A DNA stretch of 64,000 bases from assembly GCF_000738675.1 (NCBI RefSeq), contig NZ_JPUX01000001.1, positions 3,348,001 to 3,412,000 on the forward strand, read 5' to 3'. Of the stretch, positions 45,532-54,936 are shown one piece after another. The notes below the pieces were generated by a model, which saw nothing but the letters and a program-made list of their open reading frames with translations, ran no database searches and was not told the origin of the DNA. Numbering within the stretch: the stretch's first letter is position 1; every line of letters begins with the position of its first letter. A program made the position numbers and the translations under genes. Origin of the DNA: Serratia nematodiphila DZ0503SBS1. Its GTDB lineage: Bacteria > Pseudomonadota > Gammaproteobacteria > Enterobacterales > Enterobacteriaceae.

Positions 45532-46623
45532 TTAGTCTGCATTAATGGGAAACAGCGCCGGCCTGGCCGCCGGCGCGGGAAAGACGCAGGCGACGTTGTG
45601 CCCACAGCCGGGTACGATCGTTAACCGATGCGGCTTATCCGGCGCCAGATAACGTCGGTCATAGTCGGCATAGGCCAGGGCGCGCTGCAGCCGATAAGGA
45701 CCCTGCAGCTGGGCGGCGCAGGATTTGTCGAGTATCCGATAGTAGGCGCCCGGCGCGGTGCCGGTATCATCGGCGGCGGCCAGATAAGTGATATCGGCCG
45801 CAGCATAGCGCCTGCGAGCCGCGTCTGCAGTGCGCTGCAGGTGAGCGGGAAGCGCTTCCAGACCGTATTTCCAGCGATTGGCCTGCGGGCAGCGGCCGGC
45901 GTCCAGCGTTTGCCAGCGGAAACGGCAGGCTGTTTCAATGCCGCAGCTTCCCCGGCTTGTGGGCAGAGGGCGCAGGCGATCAAAATAGAGCCAGCTGCCG
46001 GGATCGGCCACCACATAGCGCAGACGCACTCCGCTTGGCGGATGAGCAAAGCCGACATAATGTTGTACGAACTGGGCGCCGGCGGAAAAACCGGCCACGG
46101 TGATCGACTGCAGCGACGGCCAACGCCGTTTCAGATCGGCCAGCAGGTTATCCATGGCGTTGAACGAGCCGGTTTTCCCGCCATTATCCAAACCGCCTGC
46201 GATCCACGAGCCGCAGCGCCAGAGAGCGTCACCGTCTTGCGGCTGGGGCAGACCGGCGGAATGGCAGCGGGCGGCGAGTTTCACCGGCACCTGGAACAGC
46301 GGGGCGACCAGCAAGCTGTTGTCTCCCGCTCCCTGCGCGGCATCGATCGCCGCTTGCAACGTCTTGGCGGCGTCGCGTGGATGCCCGTGCATCACCACCA
46401 GCGCGGTATGCGGCTGGGGGGATCGAGCGCGAGCGACAAAATAAGGCAGGGAACCCGCCGCCGTCGGCGCGTGGTAGGGCGTGGCGAGACGTTCTAACAC
46501 CGGTTCTGCGCGAACCGATTGGCCGAACAGCAGCAGAGTGGCCATGGCGATGCAGCGCAGGCGGCGGCGCCTCGTCAGGTTCGGCGCAGCACCGTGCGCA
46601 TTTGTCTCAGGACTTCCCGGCAT
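45532..46623 (-). CDS. Secreted alpha/beta-hydrolase-like protein
   Basis: 363 aa with an N-terminal export signal preceded by a basic stretch (RRRRLRCIAMATLLLFGQSVRA). The hydrolase nucleophile elbow is VAGFSAGAQF (G-x-S-x-G), preceded by an HG-containing loop VMHGHPRD, and a late histidine in VPGCGHNVAC completes a likely triad. Six or more cysteines suggest disulphides. GAGGAAC lies before the ATG, which is inside the 3' end of the preceding gene (49-nt overlap), so the two are translationally linked. Substrate unknown. Confidence 0.75.
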   Translation of the reverse strand: MPGSPETNAHGAAPNLTRRRRLRCIAMATLLLFGQSVRAEPVLERLATPYHAPTAAGSLPYFVARARSPQPHTALVVMHGHPRDAAKTLQAAIDAAQGAGDNSLLVAPLFQVPVKLAARCHSAGLPQPQDGDALWRCGSWIAGGLDNGGKTGSFNAMDNLLADLKRRWPSLQSITVAGFSAGAQFVQHYVGFAHPPSGVRLRYVVADPGSWLYFDRLRPLPTSRGSCGIETACRFRWQTLDAGRCPQANRWKYGLEALPAHLQRTADAARRRYAAADITYLAAADDTGTAPGAYYRILDKSCAAQLQGPYRLQRALAYADYDRRYLAPDKPHRLTIVPGCGHNVACVFPAPAARPALFPINAD

Positions 46624-47276
46624 CGTTGTTCCTCACGCGCGCGTTGATAGTAGCGATAAAAGGCGCGTTCCGAACTGAGGTTACCCGCGCGTGCCAGCTG
46701 CCTGAAGGTCAGGAATGCCAGGCTGAACATAATCATAATAAATAATAGGCCGGGGAACAGCAGCTGCCAGCCGTCGGTGATGCGCGCATTAGGCAGATAG
46801 TGGAGTGAATGGGGCGTAATCAATACCCCTAACTGCTGCAGTCCCCATTGAGTCAAAGCGGGGAACAGCACCAGCAGCGTAACGAACACCAAATACAGCA
46901 AGAAATAGCGGCAGGAAAGCAGGAAACGTTTGAAAGCGTTATTGGCGCTTGGCCGCAACACGAAGCCAGCGGACGTGGCGTGCAAGATTTGCTGGCGGCC
47001 ACCGGTGAAGCGATAGCGTTCCAGCGCCGCTACGCTGTCCGGTAACGCCAACAGCAGCTGCAGTGCAGTGAGGCTGGCGCTGCTGTTGCCGATATAGTCG
47101 CGAAAGCGTAACAGGTGTATGGGGGCGCTTTGGGGCTTCTCGACGGATTCGAGCAGGTTTAGCAGCTTATCGTGGTTTTCCCGCCGAATGCGGAAGGGCA
47201 TTTTGACGAGGGCGAAAAACATCGCGCCAAAGGCGCCTACGGTGGGTACGACGATGTCCAGAAAAGTTTTTAGCAT
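46575..47276 (-). CDS. Membrane protein of unknown function
   Basis: 233 aa with three hydrophobic segments: near residues 5-27, 122-143 and 175-196, and a basic C-terminal tail. GCAGGAG precedes the ATG. No family recognised. Its last 49 nt overlap the start of the secreted hydrolase gene, so they form a two-gene unit. The pairing suggests a function at the envelope, but nothing more can be said. Confidence 0.72.
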   Translation of the reverse strand: MLKTFLDIVVPTVGAFGAMFFALVKMPFRIRRENHDKLLNLLESVEKPQSAPIHLLRFRDYIGNSSASLTALQLLLALPDSVAALERYRFTGGRQQILHATSAGFVLRPSANNAFKRFLLSCRYFLLYLVFVTLLVLFPALTQWGLQQLGVLITPHSLHYLPNARITDGWQLLFPGLLFIMIMFSLAFLTFRQLARAGNLSSERAFYRYYQRAREEQRCREVLRQMRTVLRRT

Positions 47277-47430
47277 GGCGATCTCCTGCGGTTCTCCGTT
47301 CGTTCCTTGCGGCAGAAGTATAGATCACGTTTATGGGACAACGAGAAAACTGGCGTTACAGCTTGGCCTTTGATCTCCAAGGCGTTAACGCTAGACTCAG
47401 CAACATAAGCAAGACTGAGGGGATAAATGA

Positions 47431-48414
47431 ATGGATGTGATTGAGGGGAGCGAGCTGCAGGTCGCCGATGCGGTTTACGCCTACCAGCTCGACGGCAAGG
47501 GGGGCGTCACGCCGATCGAGCGGGATGACAAGATCACCTGCGACGCACCGTGCTGGCTGCATCTTGATTACGCGCACCCGGCCAGCGCTGAATGGCTGAG
47601 TACCACGCCGCTGCTGCCGGACTCGGTGCGTGAAGCGCTCTCCGGCGAAAGCTCACGGCCGCGCGTCAGCCGCCAGGGCGAAGGCACCATGATCACCCTG
47701 CGCAGCATCAACTTTAACGCCAACTCACGGCCGGACCAGTTGGTCACCATCCGCGTGTACATCACCGATAAACTGATTATCTCCACCCGGCACCGCAAGG
47801 TGTATTCCATCGATCAAGTGGTGAACGATCTGCAAAGCGGCGCTGGGCCGACCAACAGCGGCAGCTGGCTGGTGGAAATTTCCGATGCGTTGACCGATCA
47901 CACCAGCGAATTTATCGAGGATCTGCACGACAAGATTATCGATCTGGAGGACGCCTTGCTGGAGCAGCAGGTGCCGGAGCGCGGCCAGCTGGCGCTGATC
48001 CGTAAACAGCTGATCGTGCTGCGCCGTTACATGGCGCCGCAGCGCGACGTCTTCGCGCGGCTGGCCAGCGACCGCCTGCCGTGGATGAGCGATGACGATC
48101 GTCGCCGCATGCAGGATATCGCCGATCGCCTGGGACGGGGATTGGACGATCTGGACGGCAGCATCGCGCGCACCGCCATCTTGTCCGACGAAATCACCAC
48201 GGTGATGGCCGACGCGATGAACCGCCGCACTTACACCATGTCATTGTTGGCGATGGTATTTCTGCCCACCACTTTCCTGACCGGGTTGTTCGGGGTCAAC
48301 CTTGGCGGTATTCCGGGCGGCGGTAATCCTTTCGGTTTCGCGGCATTTTGCCTGATGCTGGTCGGATTGGTGCTTGGCGTCGCCTGGTGGTTGAAGCGCA
48401 GCCGCTGGCTGTAG
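47431..48414 (+). CDS. zntB: ZntB, zinc transporter
   Basis: 327 aa, same length as E. coli ZntB. CorA-superfamily homopentamer with a large N-terminal cytoplasmic funnel domain, long stalk helix ([26 protein letters not shown] shown in part) and two C-terminal transmembrane helices flanking the signature [12 protein letters not shown] (GVN in place of GMN). First described as zinc efflux, later shown to be proton-driven uptake. Followed by fnrS, as in E. coli. Confidence 0.96.
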   Translation: MDVIEGSELQVADAVYAYQLDGKGGVTPIERDDKITCDAPCWLHLDYAHPASAEWLSTTPLLPDSVREALSGESSRPRVSRQGEGTMITLRSINFNANSRPDQLVTIRVYITDKLIISTRHRKVYSIDQVVNDLQSGAGPTNSGSWLVEISDALTDHTSEFIEDLHDKIIDLEDALLEQQVPERGQLALIRKQLIVLRRYMAPQRDVFARLASDRLPWMSDDDRRRMQDIADRLGRGLDDLDGSIARTAILSDEITTVMADAMNRRTYTMSLLAMVFLPTTFLTGLFGVNLGGIPGGGNPFGFAAFCLMLVGLVLGVAWWLKRSRWL

Positions 48415-48441
48415 GCAAAAATGACGAAAACCCGGTTAACA

Positions 48442-48455
48442 TTGAGCAATATCAA
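48442..48455 (+). promoter_or_regulatory. FNR box of fnrS
   Basis: TTGAGCAATATCAA, one mismatch from TTGAT-N4-ATCAA, centred 42.5 bp before the fnrS start (48491): class II position. CATGAT (48478-48483) is the -10. Confidence 0.88.
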
Positions 48456-48490
48456 CATTTAGCCGGGGTAAATGGGGCATGATCTCTCTC

Positions 48491-48613
48491 GCAGGTGAAT
48501 GCAACGTCAAGCGATGGGCGTTGCGCTCCATAATTGTCTTACTTTCTTATTTTTGAATTACTGCATAGCACATTTGATTCGTACAATGCCGGTTTAATCA
48601 CCGGCATTTTTTT
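48491..48613 (+). ncRNA. fnrS: FnrS, anaerobically induced small RNA
   Basis: About 122 nt, beginning GCAGGTGAATGCAACGTCAA as in E. coli FnrS and keeping GCGATGGGCGTTGCGCTCC, CTGCATAGCACA and GATTCGTAC. It ends in the terminator AATGCCGGT / ACCGGCATT plus seven T residues (48585-48613); only the terminator stem differs. It represses aerobic-metabolism mRNAs with Hfq under FNR control. Same location, after zntB. Confidence 0.95.
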
Positions 48614-48632
48614 ATTCGGCTTTCCTTCTTCT

Positions 48633-49031
48633 TCAGGCCGCGCTTTCATCCCAGAAGCTGGCTTCAATCTTGTGCCCATCCAAATCACGGACAAAGCAGC
48701 CGTAGTAAGCCTCGCCGTAATGCGGCCGCGAACCGGGCGCGCCTTCATCGACGGCGCCGGCCAGCAGCGCCTGGCGATGGAATTCATCCACCTGTTGCTT
48801 ACTGGTGGCGAAAAAACCGACGTGCGTGCCATTGCCGGGCGAGGCCGGCCGGCCGTCGATCGGCACCTGCAGCCAAAACTCCGGGTAGTCGCGGCCGTAA
48901 CCAATGGCGCCGGGATGCTCCAGCACGCGTCGGCAACCCAAAGCGGCCAGTGCACGATCGTAAAAGGCGGCGGCGGCCTCGAAATCGTTGGAGCCCAGTG
49001 AGACGTGGGACAGGCAGGGGGTGATGTTCAT
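48633..49031 (-). CDS. VOC-family (glyoxalase/dioxygenase fold) protein under LexA control
   Basis: 132-aa single vicinal-oxygen-chelate domain: beta-alpha-beta-beta-beta modules with potential metal ligands His in LSHVSLGS, Glu in PEFWLQ and GTHVGFFA, and Glu in HKIEASFWDE. Homologues are annotated glyoxalase, bleomycin-resistance or dioxygenase-like; substrate cannot be deduced. GGAG lies 8 nt before the ATG. The promoter carries a strong LexA box, implying induction by DNA damage. It converges on fnrS, with 19 bp between. Confidence 0.85.
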   Translation of the reverse strand: MNITPCLSHVSLGSNDFEAAAAFYDRALAALGCRRVLEHPGAIGYGRDYPEFWLQVPIDGRPASPGNGTHVGFFATSKQQVDEFHRQALLAGAVDEGAPGSRPHYGEAYYGCFVRDLDGHKIEASFWDESAA

Positions 49032-49047
49032 TGCGCGATCTCCATAT

Positions 49048-49067
49048 GACTGTATAAATAAACAGTA
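49048..49067 (-). promoter_or_regulatory. LexA (SOS) box of the VOC gene
   Basis: GACTGTATAAATAAACAGTA matches the LexA consensus at 17 of 20 positions, with CTGT-N8-ACAG intact. It overlaps the minus-strand -10 TATACT (49069-49064) and the likely transcription start, 17 nt before the coding start: classical repressor placement. Confidence 0.85.
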
Positions 49068-49177
49068 TAGGGTAAAAACGGCACTGCCCAGTAAATTTTG
49101 CGCAAACTGTGAACAGGATCGAGATCGTCGGGAAAGGTAAATGTCGCCGCTCGCAGGATGGCAAGCGGCGAGGGGGC

Positions 49178-50116
49178 TTATTTGATTTCCAGCACGTTCA
49201 AACGCTCTGGCGCAGGCGCCGCGTCGTCCGAGTCTTCCGGCTGCCAGCCGACCGGCTGCATCGGGATGTCTTCGCGATCGAAGGCCAAATCGCCGCCGTC
49301 CACCACGGCGCTGCCGTGGTGAATGCCTTTGAAATCGAACAGGTTGATATCGCTCAGGTGCGAAGGCACCACGTTCTGCATGGCGCTGAACATGGTTTCC
49401 AACCGGCCTGGGTAACGCTTGTCCCAGTCGCGCAGCATGTCGCCGATCACCTGGCGCTGCAGATTAGGCTGCGAGCCACACAGATTGCATGGAATGATCG
49501 GGAACGCTTTGGCGATCGAGAAACGCTCGATGTCTTTCTCGCGGCAATAGGCCAGCGGGCGGATGACCACGTGTTTGCCGTCGTCGCTCATCAGCTTGGG
49601 CGGCATGCCTTTCATCTTGCCGCCGTAGAACATGTTGAGGAACAGCGTCTGCAGAATGTCGTCGCGGTGGTGGCCCAGAGCGATCTTGGTGGCGCCCAGT
49701 TCGGTGGCGGTGCGGTACAGAATGCCGCGGCGCAGACGCGAACACAGCGAACACGTGGTTTTCCCTTCCGGGATCTTGTCTTTAACGATGCTGTAGGTGT
49801 TTTCTTCGACGATCTTGTACTCCACCCCCAGGCTTTCCAGATAGGCGGGCAGAATGTGCTCCGGGAAGCCGGGCTGTTTCTGATCGAGGTTCACCGCCAC
49901 CAGCGAGAAGTTGACCGGCGCGCTTTGCTGCAGATTGCGCAGGATCTCCAGCATGGTGTAGCTGTCTTTGCCGCCGGACAGGCAGACCATAATGCGGTCG
50001 CCTTCTTCAATCATATTGAAATCGGCGATCGCTTCGCCCACGTTGCGGCGCAGGCGCTTTTGCAATTTGTTCAGGTTGTACTGCTCTTTTTGGCTAACGG
50101 ATTGCTTTTCTGACAT
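49178..50116 (-). CDS. ttcA: TtcA, tRNA 2-thiocytidine synthetase
   Basis: 312 aa (E. coli 311). Fe-S-dependent enzyme forming s2C32 in several tRNAs. PP-loop SGGKDS (47-52) for ATP, C122-x-x-C125 in TTCSLCSRL and a third cysteine in PCNLCG for the cluster. Located after zntB/fnrS as in E. coli, but without dbpA between. No convincing Shine-Dalgarno. Confidence 0.96.
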   Translation of the reverse strand: MSEKQSVSQKEQYNLNKLQKRLRRNVGEAIADFNMIEEGDRIMVCLSGGKDSYTMLEILRNLQQSAPVNFSLVAVNLDQKQPGFPEHILPAYLESLGVEYKIVEENTYSIVKDKIPEGKTTCSLCSRLRRGILYRTATELGATKIALGHHRDDILQTLFLNMFYGGKMKGMPPKLMSDDGKHVVIRPLAYCREKDIERFSIAKAFPIIPCNLCGSQPNLQRQVIGDMLRDWDKRYPGRLETMFSAMQNVVPSHLSDINLFDFKGIHHGSAVVDGGDLAFDREDIPMQPVGWQPEDSDDAAPAPERLNVLEIK

Positions 50117-50312
50117 TTAAATCGTGCTCATTCTCAATGGGGGCACTAGGGGCATGGCGTTATAGACCGCGAGTTTACCATTCAACCGGCCGATTTTGAT
50201 CATTATTCATCATCCAGCCGCCACGCACCCGACGCGAGGCCTGTATGGTACGGATTGCGCGCCGGAATGCCAGCAGGTTTTGTTGCTGCGATTTACGTCG
50301 GCGGTAAAAGAA

Positions 50313-50337
50313 CAGGGCGCGAATTGCTCGCGCCCTG
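50313..50337 (-). terminator. Terminator of ydbK
   Basis: Perfect 10-bp stem CAGGGCGCGA / TCGCGCCCTG followed on the minus strand by TTCTTTT, 7 nt past the stop codon. Confidence 0.85.
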
Positions 50338-50344
50338 AGGGAGG

Positions 50345-53300
50345 TTACTCAGCGGCGGACTTTTCCGCCTTGCCGGCCAGCAGGCTGAGGAAATCGTATT
50401 TCTCCTTCAGCTCTTTCTCGGCGGCCTGATACAGCGCGCTGGCCACCTCCGGCTGCTGCGCGTTCAGGCGACGGAAACGCTGCTCGTTCAGCAGTGTTTC
50501 AGCCAGGCTGCTGTTCGGCGGGCGCGAATCCAGCGCCAATGCGGCCTTGCCCTCGGCGCTGCGGCGCGGATCGAAGCGGTACAGCGGCCAGAAACCGGTG
50601 GCGGTCAGCTGTTTCATCTGATCGTGGCTGAGCGCCAGATCGTAGCCGTGCTCTTCGCACGGGCTGTAGGCGATGATCAGCGACGGCCCCGGATAGGCCT
50701 CGGCCTCCTGAATCGCTTTCACCGTCTGGTTAAGCTGCGCCCCCAGCGAAATCTGCGCGACGTAGACATGGCCGTACATCATCATACTGACGCCCAGATC
50801 CTTGCGCGCCTTGCGCTTGCCGTGCTCGCCGAACTTGGTCACCGCGCCCAGCGGCGTGGCTTTCGACTGCTGGCCGCCGGTGTTGGAGTAGCACTGGGTG
50901 TCGAGCACCAGCACGTTGACGTTCTCCGTCAGGCTGAGCACGTGATCCAAACCGCCAAAGCCGATGTCGTAGGCCCAGCCGTCCCCGCCGATCAGCCAGA
51001 TCGATTTATCCACCAGGTAGTCGGCGTCCGCCGCCAGCTGGCGCGCATCTTCACCTTCAATACTCGCTAGCAGCGCGCGCAGTTCGGCGATTTGCTTGCG
51101 GCGCGGCTCCGGCGCCACGTCGGCCATCTGCAGGGCGTTGACCAATTGCTCCGGCAGCTGCGGCGCCAGTGCGTTCAGCAGACGCAGCACTCGCGCGCGA
51201 TGTTGATCGACCGTCAGGCGGAAGCCCAGGCCGAATTCGGCGTTGTCTTCGAACAGCGAGTTGGCCCACGCCGGCCCGCGCCCTTCGGCGTTGGTGGTGT
51301 ACGGCGTGGTCGGCAGGTTGCCGCCATAGATCGACGAACAGCCGGTGGCGTTGGCGATCAGCAAACGGTCACCATAGAGCTGGGTCAACAGCTTGATGTA
51401 CGGCGTTTCGCCGCAGCCTGAGCAGGCGCCGGAGTACTCGAACAGCGGCGTGATCAGCTGCGAGGTGCGAATGTCGATGCGCTCCAGCTGCGCCGGATCG
51501 ATTTCCGGCAACTGCAGGAAGAAGTCATAGTTGTCTTTCTCCGCCGCCAGATTATCGAGGCGCGACGCCATGTTGATGGCCTTGATTTCCGGGTTCTGGC
51601 GATCTTTAGCCGGGCAGACCTCGACGCACAGGTTACAGCCGGTGCAATCTTCCGGCGCTACCTGCAGCACGTATTTCTGGCCGCGCATATCGCGCGCTTT
51701 CACATCCAGAGACTGCAGAGAGGCGGGGGCGTGTTCCATTTCCGCCGGCTGCACCACCTTGGCGCGAATGGCGGAGTGCGGGCAGGCGGCGACGCAGTGG
51801 TTGCACTGGGTGCACAGGTCGGGCTGCCAGATCGGGATCGCTTCGGCGATGTTGCGCTTTTCCCACTGGGTGGTGCCCACCGGCCAGGTGCCGTCCGGCG
51901 GGAAGGCGGAAACCGGCAGCGCATCGCCCAGCCCGGCCAGCATCGCGGCGGTAACGGTTTTGACGAAGTCCGGCGCGGCGTCCGACACCACCGGCGGGCG
52001 CATCGGGCTGCTGGCGTCTACCGGCTGCAGCGGGATCTCGGTCAGCGCGGCGCGGGTGGCGCCCAGCGCCTGCCAGTTGCGCTCGACGATCTCCTGGCCC
52101 TTGCTGCTGTAGCTGCGGGCGATGGCGTCCTGCAGCTGTTGCAGCGCCACGTCGCTCGGCAGGATCTGCGTCAGGTGGAAGAACGCCATCTGCATTACGG
52201 TGTTGATGCGCGCGCCGAGCCGGCATTCACGCGCCAGCTTGGCGGCGTTGATGATATAGAAACGCGCCTGGCGTTGGTGCAACAGCGCCTGAACCTCCTG
52301 CGGCAGGCGCGACCAGACCTCATCGGCGCCGTAAGGGGTATTGAGCAGGAAGGTGCCGCCGGGCTTCAGGCGTTCGACCATCTGGTACTTATCGATAAAC
52401 TGCAGTTGGTGGCAGCCGACGAAGTCCGCGTGGCTGACCAGGTAGGCCGAATTGATCGGCTGCTCGCTGACGCGCAGGTGCGACACCGTCAGGCCGCCGG
52501 CCTTTTTGGAGTCATAGACGAAATAGCCCTGGGCATACAGCGGCGTGGCGTTGCCGATGATTTTGATGTTGTTCTTGGTGGCAGAGACCGAGCCGTCGCT
52601 GCCCAAACCGTAGAACAGCGCTTCCAGCGAGGCGCGCTGCGGCAGGATTTCGTCGCTCAGCGGCAGCGAAAGCCCGGTGACGTCATCGAAGATGCCGACG
52701 GTGAAACGCGGGCGTGGCTGCGGCAGGGCCAACTCGCGGAATACCGCCAGCGCGCAGTCCGGGCCGAACTCTTTCGACGACAGGCCGTAACGGCCGCCGA
52801 TCACCCGCGGCAGCGTGGCGCGCTCCCCCCGGCTGTAGGCTTCCGCCAGCGCGGTCATCACGTCCAGATACAGCGGCTCGGCCAGCGCGCCCGGCTCTTT
52901 GGTGCGATCGAGCACCGCGACGCTGCGCACGCTGTCCGGCAGCGCGCCGAGCAGATGCTGGGCGGAGAACGGCCGGAACAGCCGCACCTTGAGCACGCCG
53001 ACTTTCTCGCCGCGGGTCAGCAGGGTGTCGATCACTTCTTCGCAGGTGCCGGCGGCGGAACCCATCACTACCACCACGCGTTCGGCCTGCGGGTGGCCGT
53101 AATAGTCGAACGGCCGATAGCGGCGGCCGGTGAGGGCGGCGAAGGCTTCCATGGCGTCGATCACGTGTTGGCCGGTGGCGTCATACCACGGGTTGGTGGC
53201 TTCGCGCGACTGGAAATAGGTGTCCGGGTTGGCGGAAGTGCCGCGCACCACCGGATGATCCGGCGACAGCGCCCGGCTGCGGTGCGCGTCGATCGCCGCC

Positions 53301-53878
53301 TGCGGCAGCATCTGCCGCAGCGTATCGTCGCTGAGAGGCACAATCTTGTTGATCTCGTGCGAGGTGCGGAAACCGTCGAAGAAATGGATAAACGGCACGC
53401 GCGCGTTGAGGGTGGCGGTCTGCGAGATCAGCGCGAAGTCCTGCGCCTCCTGCACGTTGCCGGCACACAGCATGGCGCAGCCGGTTTGGCGCACCGCCAT
53501 CACGTCCGAATGGTCGCCGAAGATGGACAGCGCGTGCGTGGCCACGGTGCGCGCGGCGACGTGCAGCACGAACGGCGTCAGCTCGCCGGCCAGTTTGTAC
53601 AGCGTGGGGATCATCAGCAGCAGGCCCTGCGATGAAGTGAACGAGGTCGACAGCGCGCCGGTTTGCAAGGCGCCGTGCACGGTGGCGATCGCGCCGCCTT
53701 CCGACTGCATTTCCACCACCCGCGGAATATCGCCCCAGATGTTTTGCCGGCCATCGCCGGACCAGGCGTCCGCCTGCTCCGCCATGGTGGAGCTTGGCGT
53801 GATAGGGTAGATGGCAATCACTTCGTTGGTGCGATAGGCCACGGAAGCGACTGCATTATTACCATCTGTAGTTATCAT
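50345..53878 (-). CDS. ydbK: Pyruvate:flavodoxin/ferredoxin oxidoreductase
   Basis: 1177 aa (E. coli YdbK 1174), single-chain CoA- and thiamine-diphosphate-dependent enzyme converting pyruvate to acetyl-CoA and passing electrons to flavodoxin or ferredoxin. N-terminal YPITPSSTMAE, a central 2x[4Fe-4S] domain with CTQCNHCVAACPHSA and CTGCNLCVEVCPAKD, a C-terminal CSGCGETPY cluster cysteine, and the ThDP motif GGDGWAYDIG...NVLVLDTQCYSNTGGQ. The ATG at 53878 has AAGGT upstream; a longer frame adds 14 residues. In E. coli it is SoxS-linked; here a 7-bp inverted repeat sits in its leader. Confidence 0.96.
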   Translation of the reverse strand: MITTDGNNAVASVAYRTNEVIAIYPITPSSTMAEQADAWSGDGRQNIWGDIPRVVEMQSEGGAIATVHGALQTGALSTSFTSSQGLLLMIPTLYKLAGELTPFVLHVAARTVATHALSIFGDHSDVMAVRQTGCAMLCAGNVQEAQDFALISQTATLNARVPFIHFFDGFRTSHEINKIVPLSDDTLRQMLPQAAIDAHRSRALSPDHPVVRGTSANPDTYFQSREATNPWYDATGQHVIDAMEAFAALTGRRYRPFDYYGHPQAERVVVVMGSAAGTCEEVIDTLLTRGEKVGVLKVRLFRPFSAQHLLGALPDSVRSVAVLDRTKEPGALAEPLYLDVMTALAEAYSRGERATLPRVIGGRYGLSSKEFGPDCALAVFRELALPQPRPRFTVGIFDDVTGLSLPLSDEILPQRASLEALFYGLGSDGSVSATKNNIKIIGNATPLYAQGYFVYDSKKAGGLTVSHLRVSEQPINSAYLVSHADFVGCHQLQFIDKYQMVERLKPGGTFLLNTPYGADEVWSRLPQEVQALLHQRQARFYIINAAKLARECRLGARINTVMQMAFFHLTQILPSDVALQQLQDAIARSYSSKGQEIVERNWQALGATRAALTEIPLQPVDASSPMRPPVVSDAAPDFVKTVTAAMLAGLGDALPVSAFPPDGTWPVGTTQWEKRNIAEAIPIWQPDLCTQCNHCVAACPHSAIRAKVVQPAEMEHAPASLQSLDVKARDMRGQKYVLQVAPEDCTGCNLCVEVCPAKDRQNPEIKAINMASRLDNLAAEKDNYDFFLQLPEIDPAQLERIDIRTSQLITPLFEYSGACSGCGETPYIKLLTQLYGDRLLIANATGCSSIYGGNLPTTPYTTNAEGRGPAWANSLFEDNAEFGLGFRLTVDQHRARVLRLLNALAPQLPEQLVNALQMADVAPEPRRKQIAELRALLASIEGEDARQLAADADYLVDKSIWLIGGDGWAYDIGFGGLDHVLSLTENVNVLVLDTQCYSNTGGQQSKATPLGAVTKFGEHGKRKARKDLGVSMMMYGHVYVAQISLGAQLNQTVKAIQEAEAYPGPSLIIAYSPCEEHGYDLALSHDQMKQLTATGFWPLYRFDPRRSAEGKAALALDSRPPNSSLAETLLNEQRFRRLNAQQPEVASALYQAAEKELKEKYDFLSLLAGKAEKSAAE

Positions 53879-53908
53879 CGGCGTTACCTTTTCATTGCTC
53901 ACAAAGCC

Positions 53909-53926
53909 GCGAAAGCGCACTTTCGC
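53909..53926. repeat. Inverted repeat in the ydbK leader
   Basis: GCGAAAG-CGCA-CTTTCGC, a perfect 7-bp dyad 31 bp before ydbK. It could be a protein site or an mRNA stem. No known motif matched. Confidence 0.4.
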
Positions 53927-54044
53927 AGTAATGGAAAAAAGTCTAACAGAGGGGCGAACGCGGCTTTATCGCGTTTGTGTGGCGGGTGATAAATCGGCAA
54001 GCGTATCGGGCATCACTATTTGCATCGCCGGTTGAGGTCACTTC

Positions 54045-54079
54045 AATAAATTGTTTTCGCCGTTTAAAGACAATTTATT
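54045..54079. promoter_or_regulatory. Long inverted repeat upstream of emrE-like gene
   Basis: AATAAATTGT and ACAATTTATT, perfect 10-bp arms separated by 15 bp, 46 bp before the pump gene. Arm centres are 25 bp apart, near two and a half helical turns. Candidate operator for the pump or for ydbK. Confidence 0.5.
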
Positions 54080-54125
54080 TCCGGCGCGTCATAATTGCGC
54101 ATCGGTAAACTGATGGAAGAAAACC

Positions 54126-54458
54126 ATGAGCGGATTTATGTATTTGACGATGGCGATCGTTGCGGAAGTGATCGCCACCACCATGTTGAAAGCCTCTGAG
54201 GGCTTTACCCGTCTGTGGCCGTCGCTGCTGGTGGTGCTGGGCTACGGCGTGGCGTTTTGGGGGCTGTCGATGGTGGTCAAGAGCATGCCGCTGGGCATCG
54301 TGTATGCGATTTGGTCGGGCATGGGGATTGTGCTGGTGTCGGTCGCCGCGGTGTTCGTTTATCAGCAAAAATTGGATTGGCCGGCGATCGTTGGCATGGG
54401 ATTAATTATTGCCGGCGTGCTGGTGATTAATTTACTGTCGAAAGCCTCGGTGCACTGA
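54126..54458 (+). CDS. emrE: EmrE/SsmE-like small multidrug-resistance pump
   Basis: 110-aa SMR transporter (E. coli EmrE 110), four transmembrane helices, with the membrane-embedded glutamate in IVAEVIATTMLKASEGFTRLWPS and the conserved YAIWSGMGIVL and GMGLIIAGVLVINLLS. Exchanges protons for quaternary ammonium compounds, ethidium and acriflavine. S. marcescens SsmE, reported as an SMR pump, is the likely namesake. GGAAG precedes the ATG. Confidence 0.9.
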   Translation: MSGFMYLTMAIVAEVIATTMLKASEGFTRLWPSLLVVLGYGVAFWGLSMVVKSMPLGIVYAIWSGMGIVLVSVAAVFVYQQKLDWPAIVGMGLIIAGVLVINLLSKASVH

Positions 54459-54936
54459 GTGTTATTTTAATGTAAAAAAAAGCCGGCGTGACAGCAAGTC
54501 GCGCCGGTTGAAGAATTCAGCCATCATTCACTGAAAATAGTGGAATGCTAATTAGTTAGCGCCGCCAGCATAGACACAAATATCGTTCTCTCCGGTAGCA
54601 AAAAATGCGCCGCCGCAATGAAAGCACGCGAAGATAATTAATACCGCTGTCGCGGGAAAAACTTCCTCGATGGCCGCGGTGACGTTATCACTTTTTTGCG
54701 TGCGGCCAGTACCTGACAGCGAGTGGCGCCGTCACGGAAATATTCTGCAAACAAAATAAATGTTCGGCCGGCGCAAAAAAACGACAAATAATGGCTGGAA
54801 TATATTTTCATTATTTATATATCGAGCTAGATTAAACAAGTTTGCATCAAAGATAGCGAAACGTGTCCGCCAAGTGACGCGCGTTATCAGCAATGGCGAT
54901 TTTACACAGCGCAGTTCCGGGTTCAGGAGTGGGATA
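54459..54936. other. 478-bp intergenic region
   Basis: An imperfect AGCCGGCG... hairpin at 54480-54509 may end the pump transcript. The stretch 54760-54860 is strongly AT-rich and probably holds the ydbJ promoter; TAGCTAATTAG-type palindromes occur near 54547. No RNA gene or conserved motif was recognised. Confidence 0.35.

Noticed and set aside
51731..53635. 634-codon open frame antisense to ydbK
   Set aside because: Shadow of a strongly conserved gene; no recognisable domain.
53879..54125. MicC small RNA upstream of ydbK
   Set aside because: MicC lies next to ydbK in E. coli, but no MicC-like sequence or terminator is seen in this interval.
54760..54936. Upstream extension of the ydbJ frame
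   Set aside because: Would bury the lipoprotein signal 59 residues inside the protein; CAGGAG supports the start at 54937.
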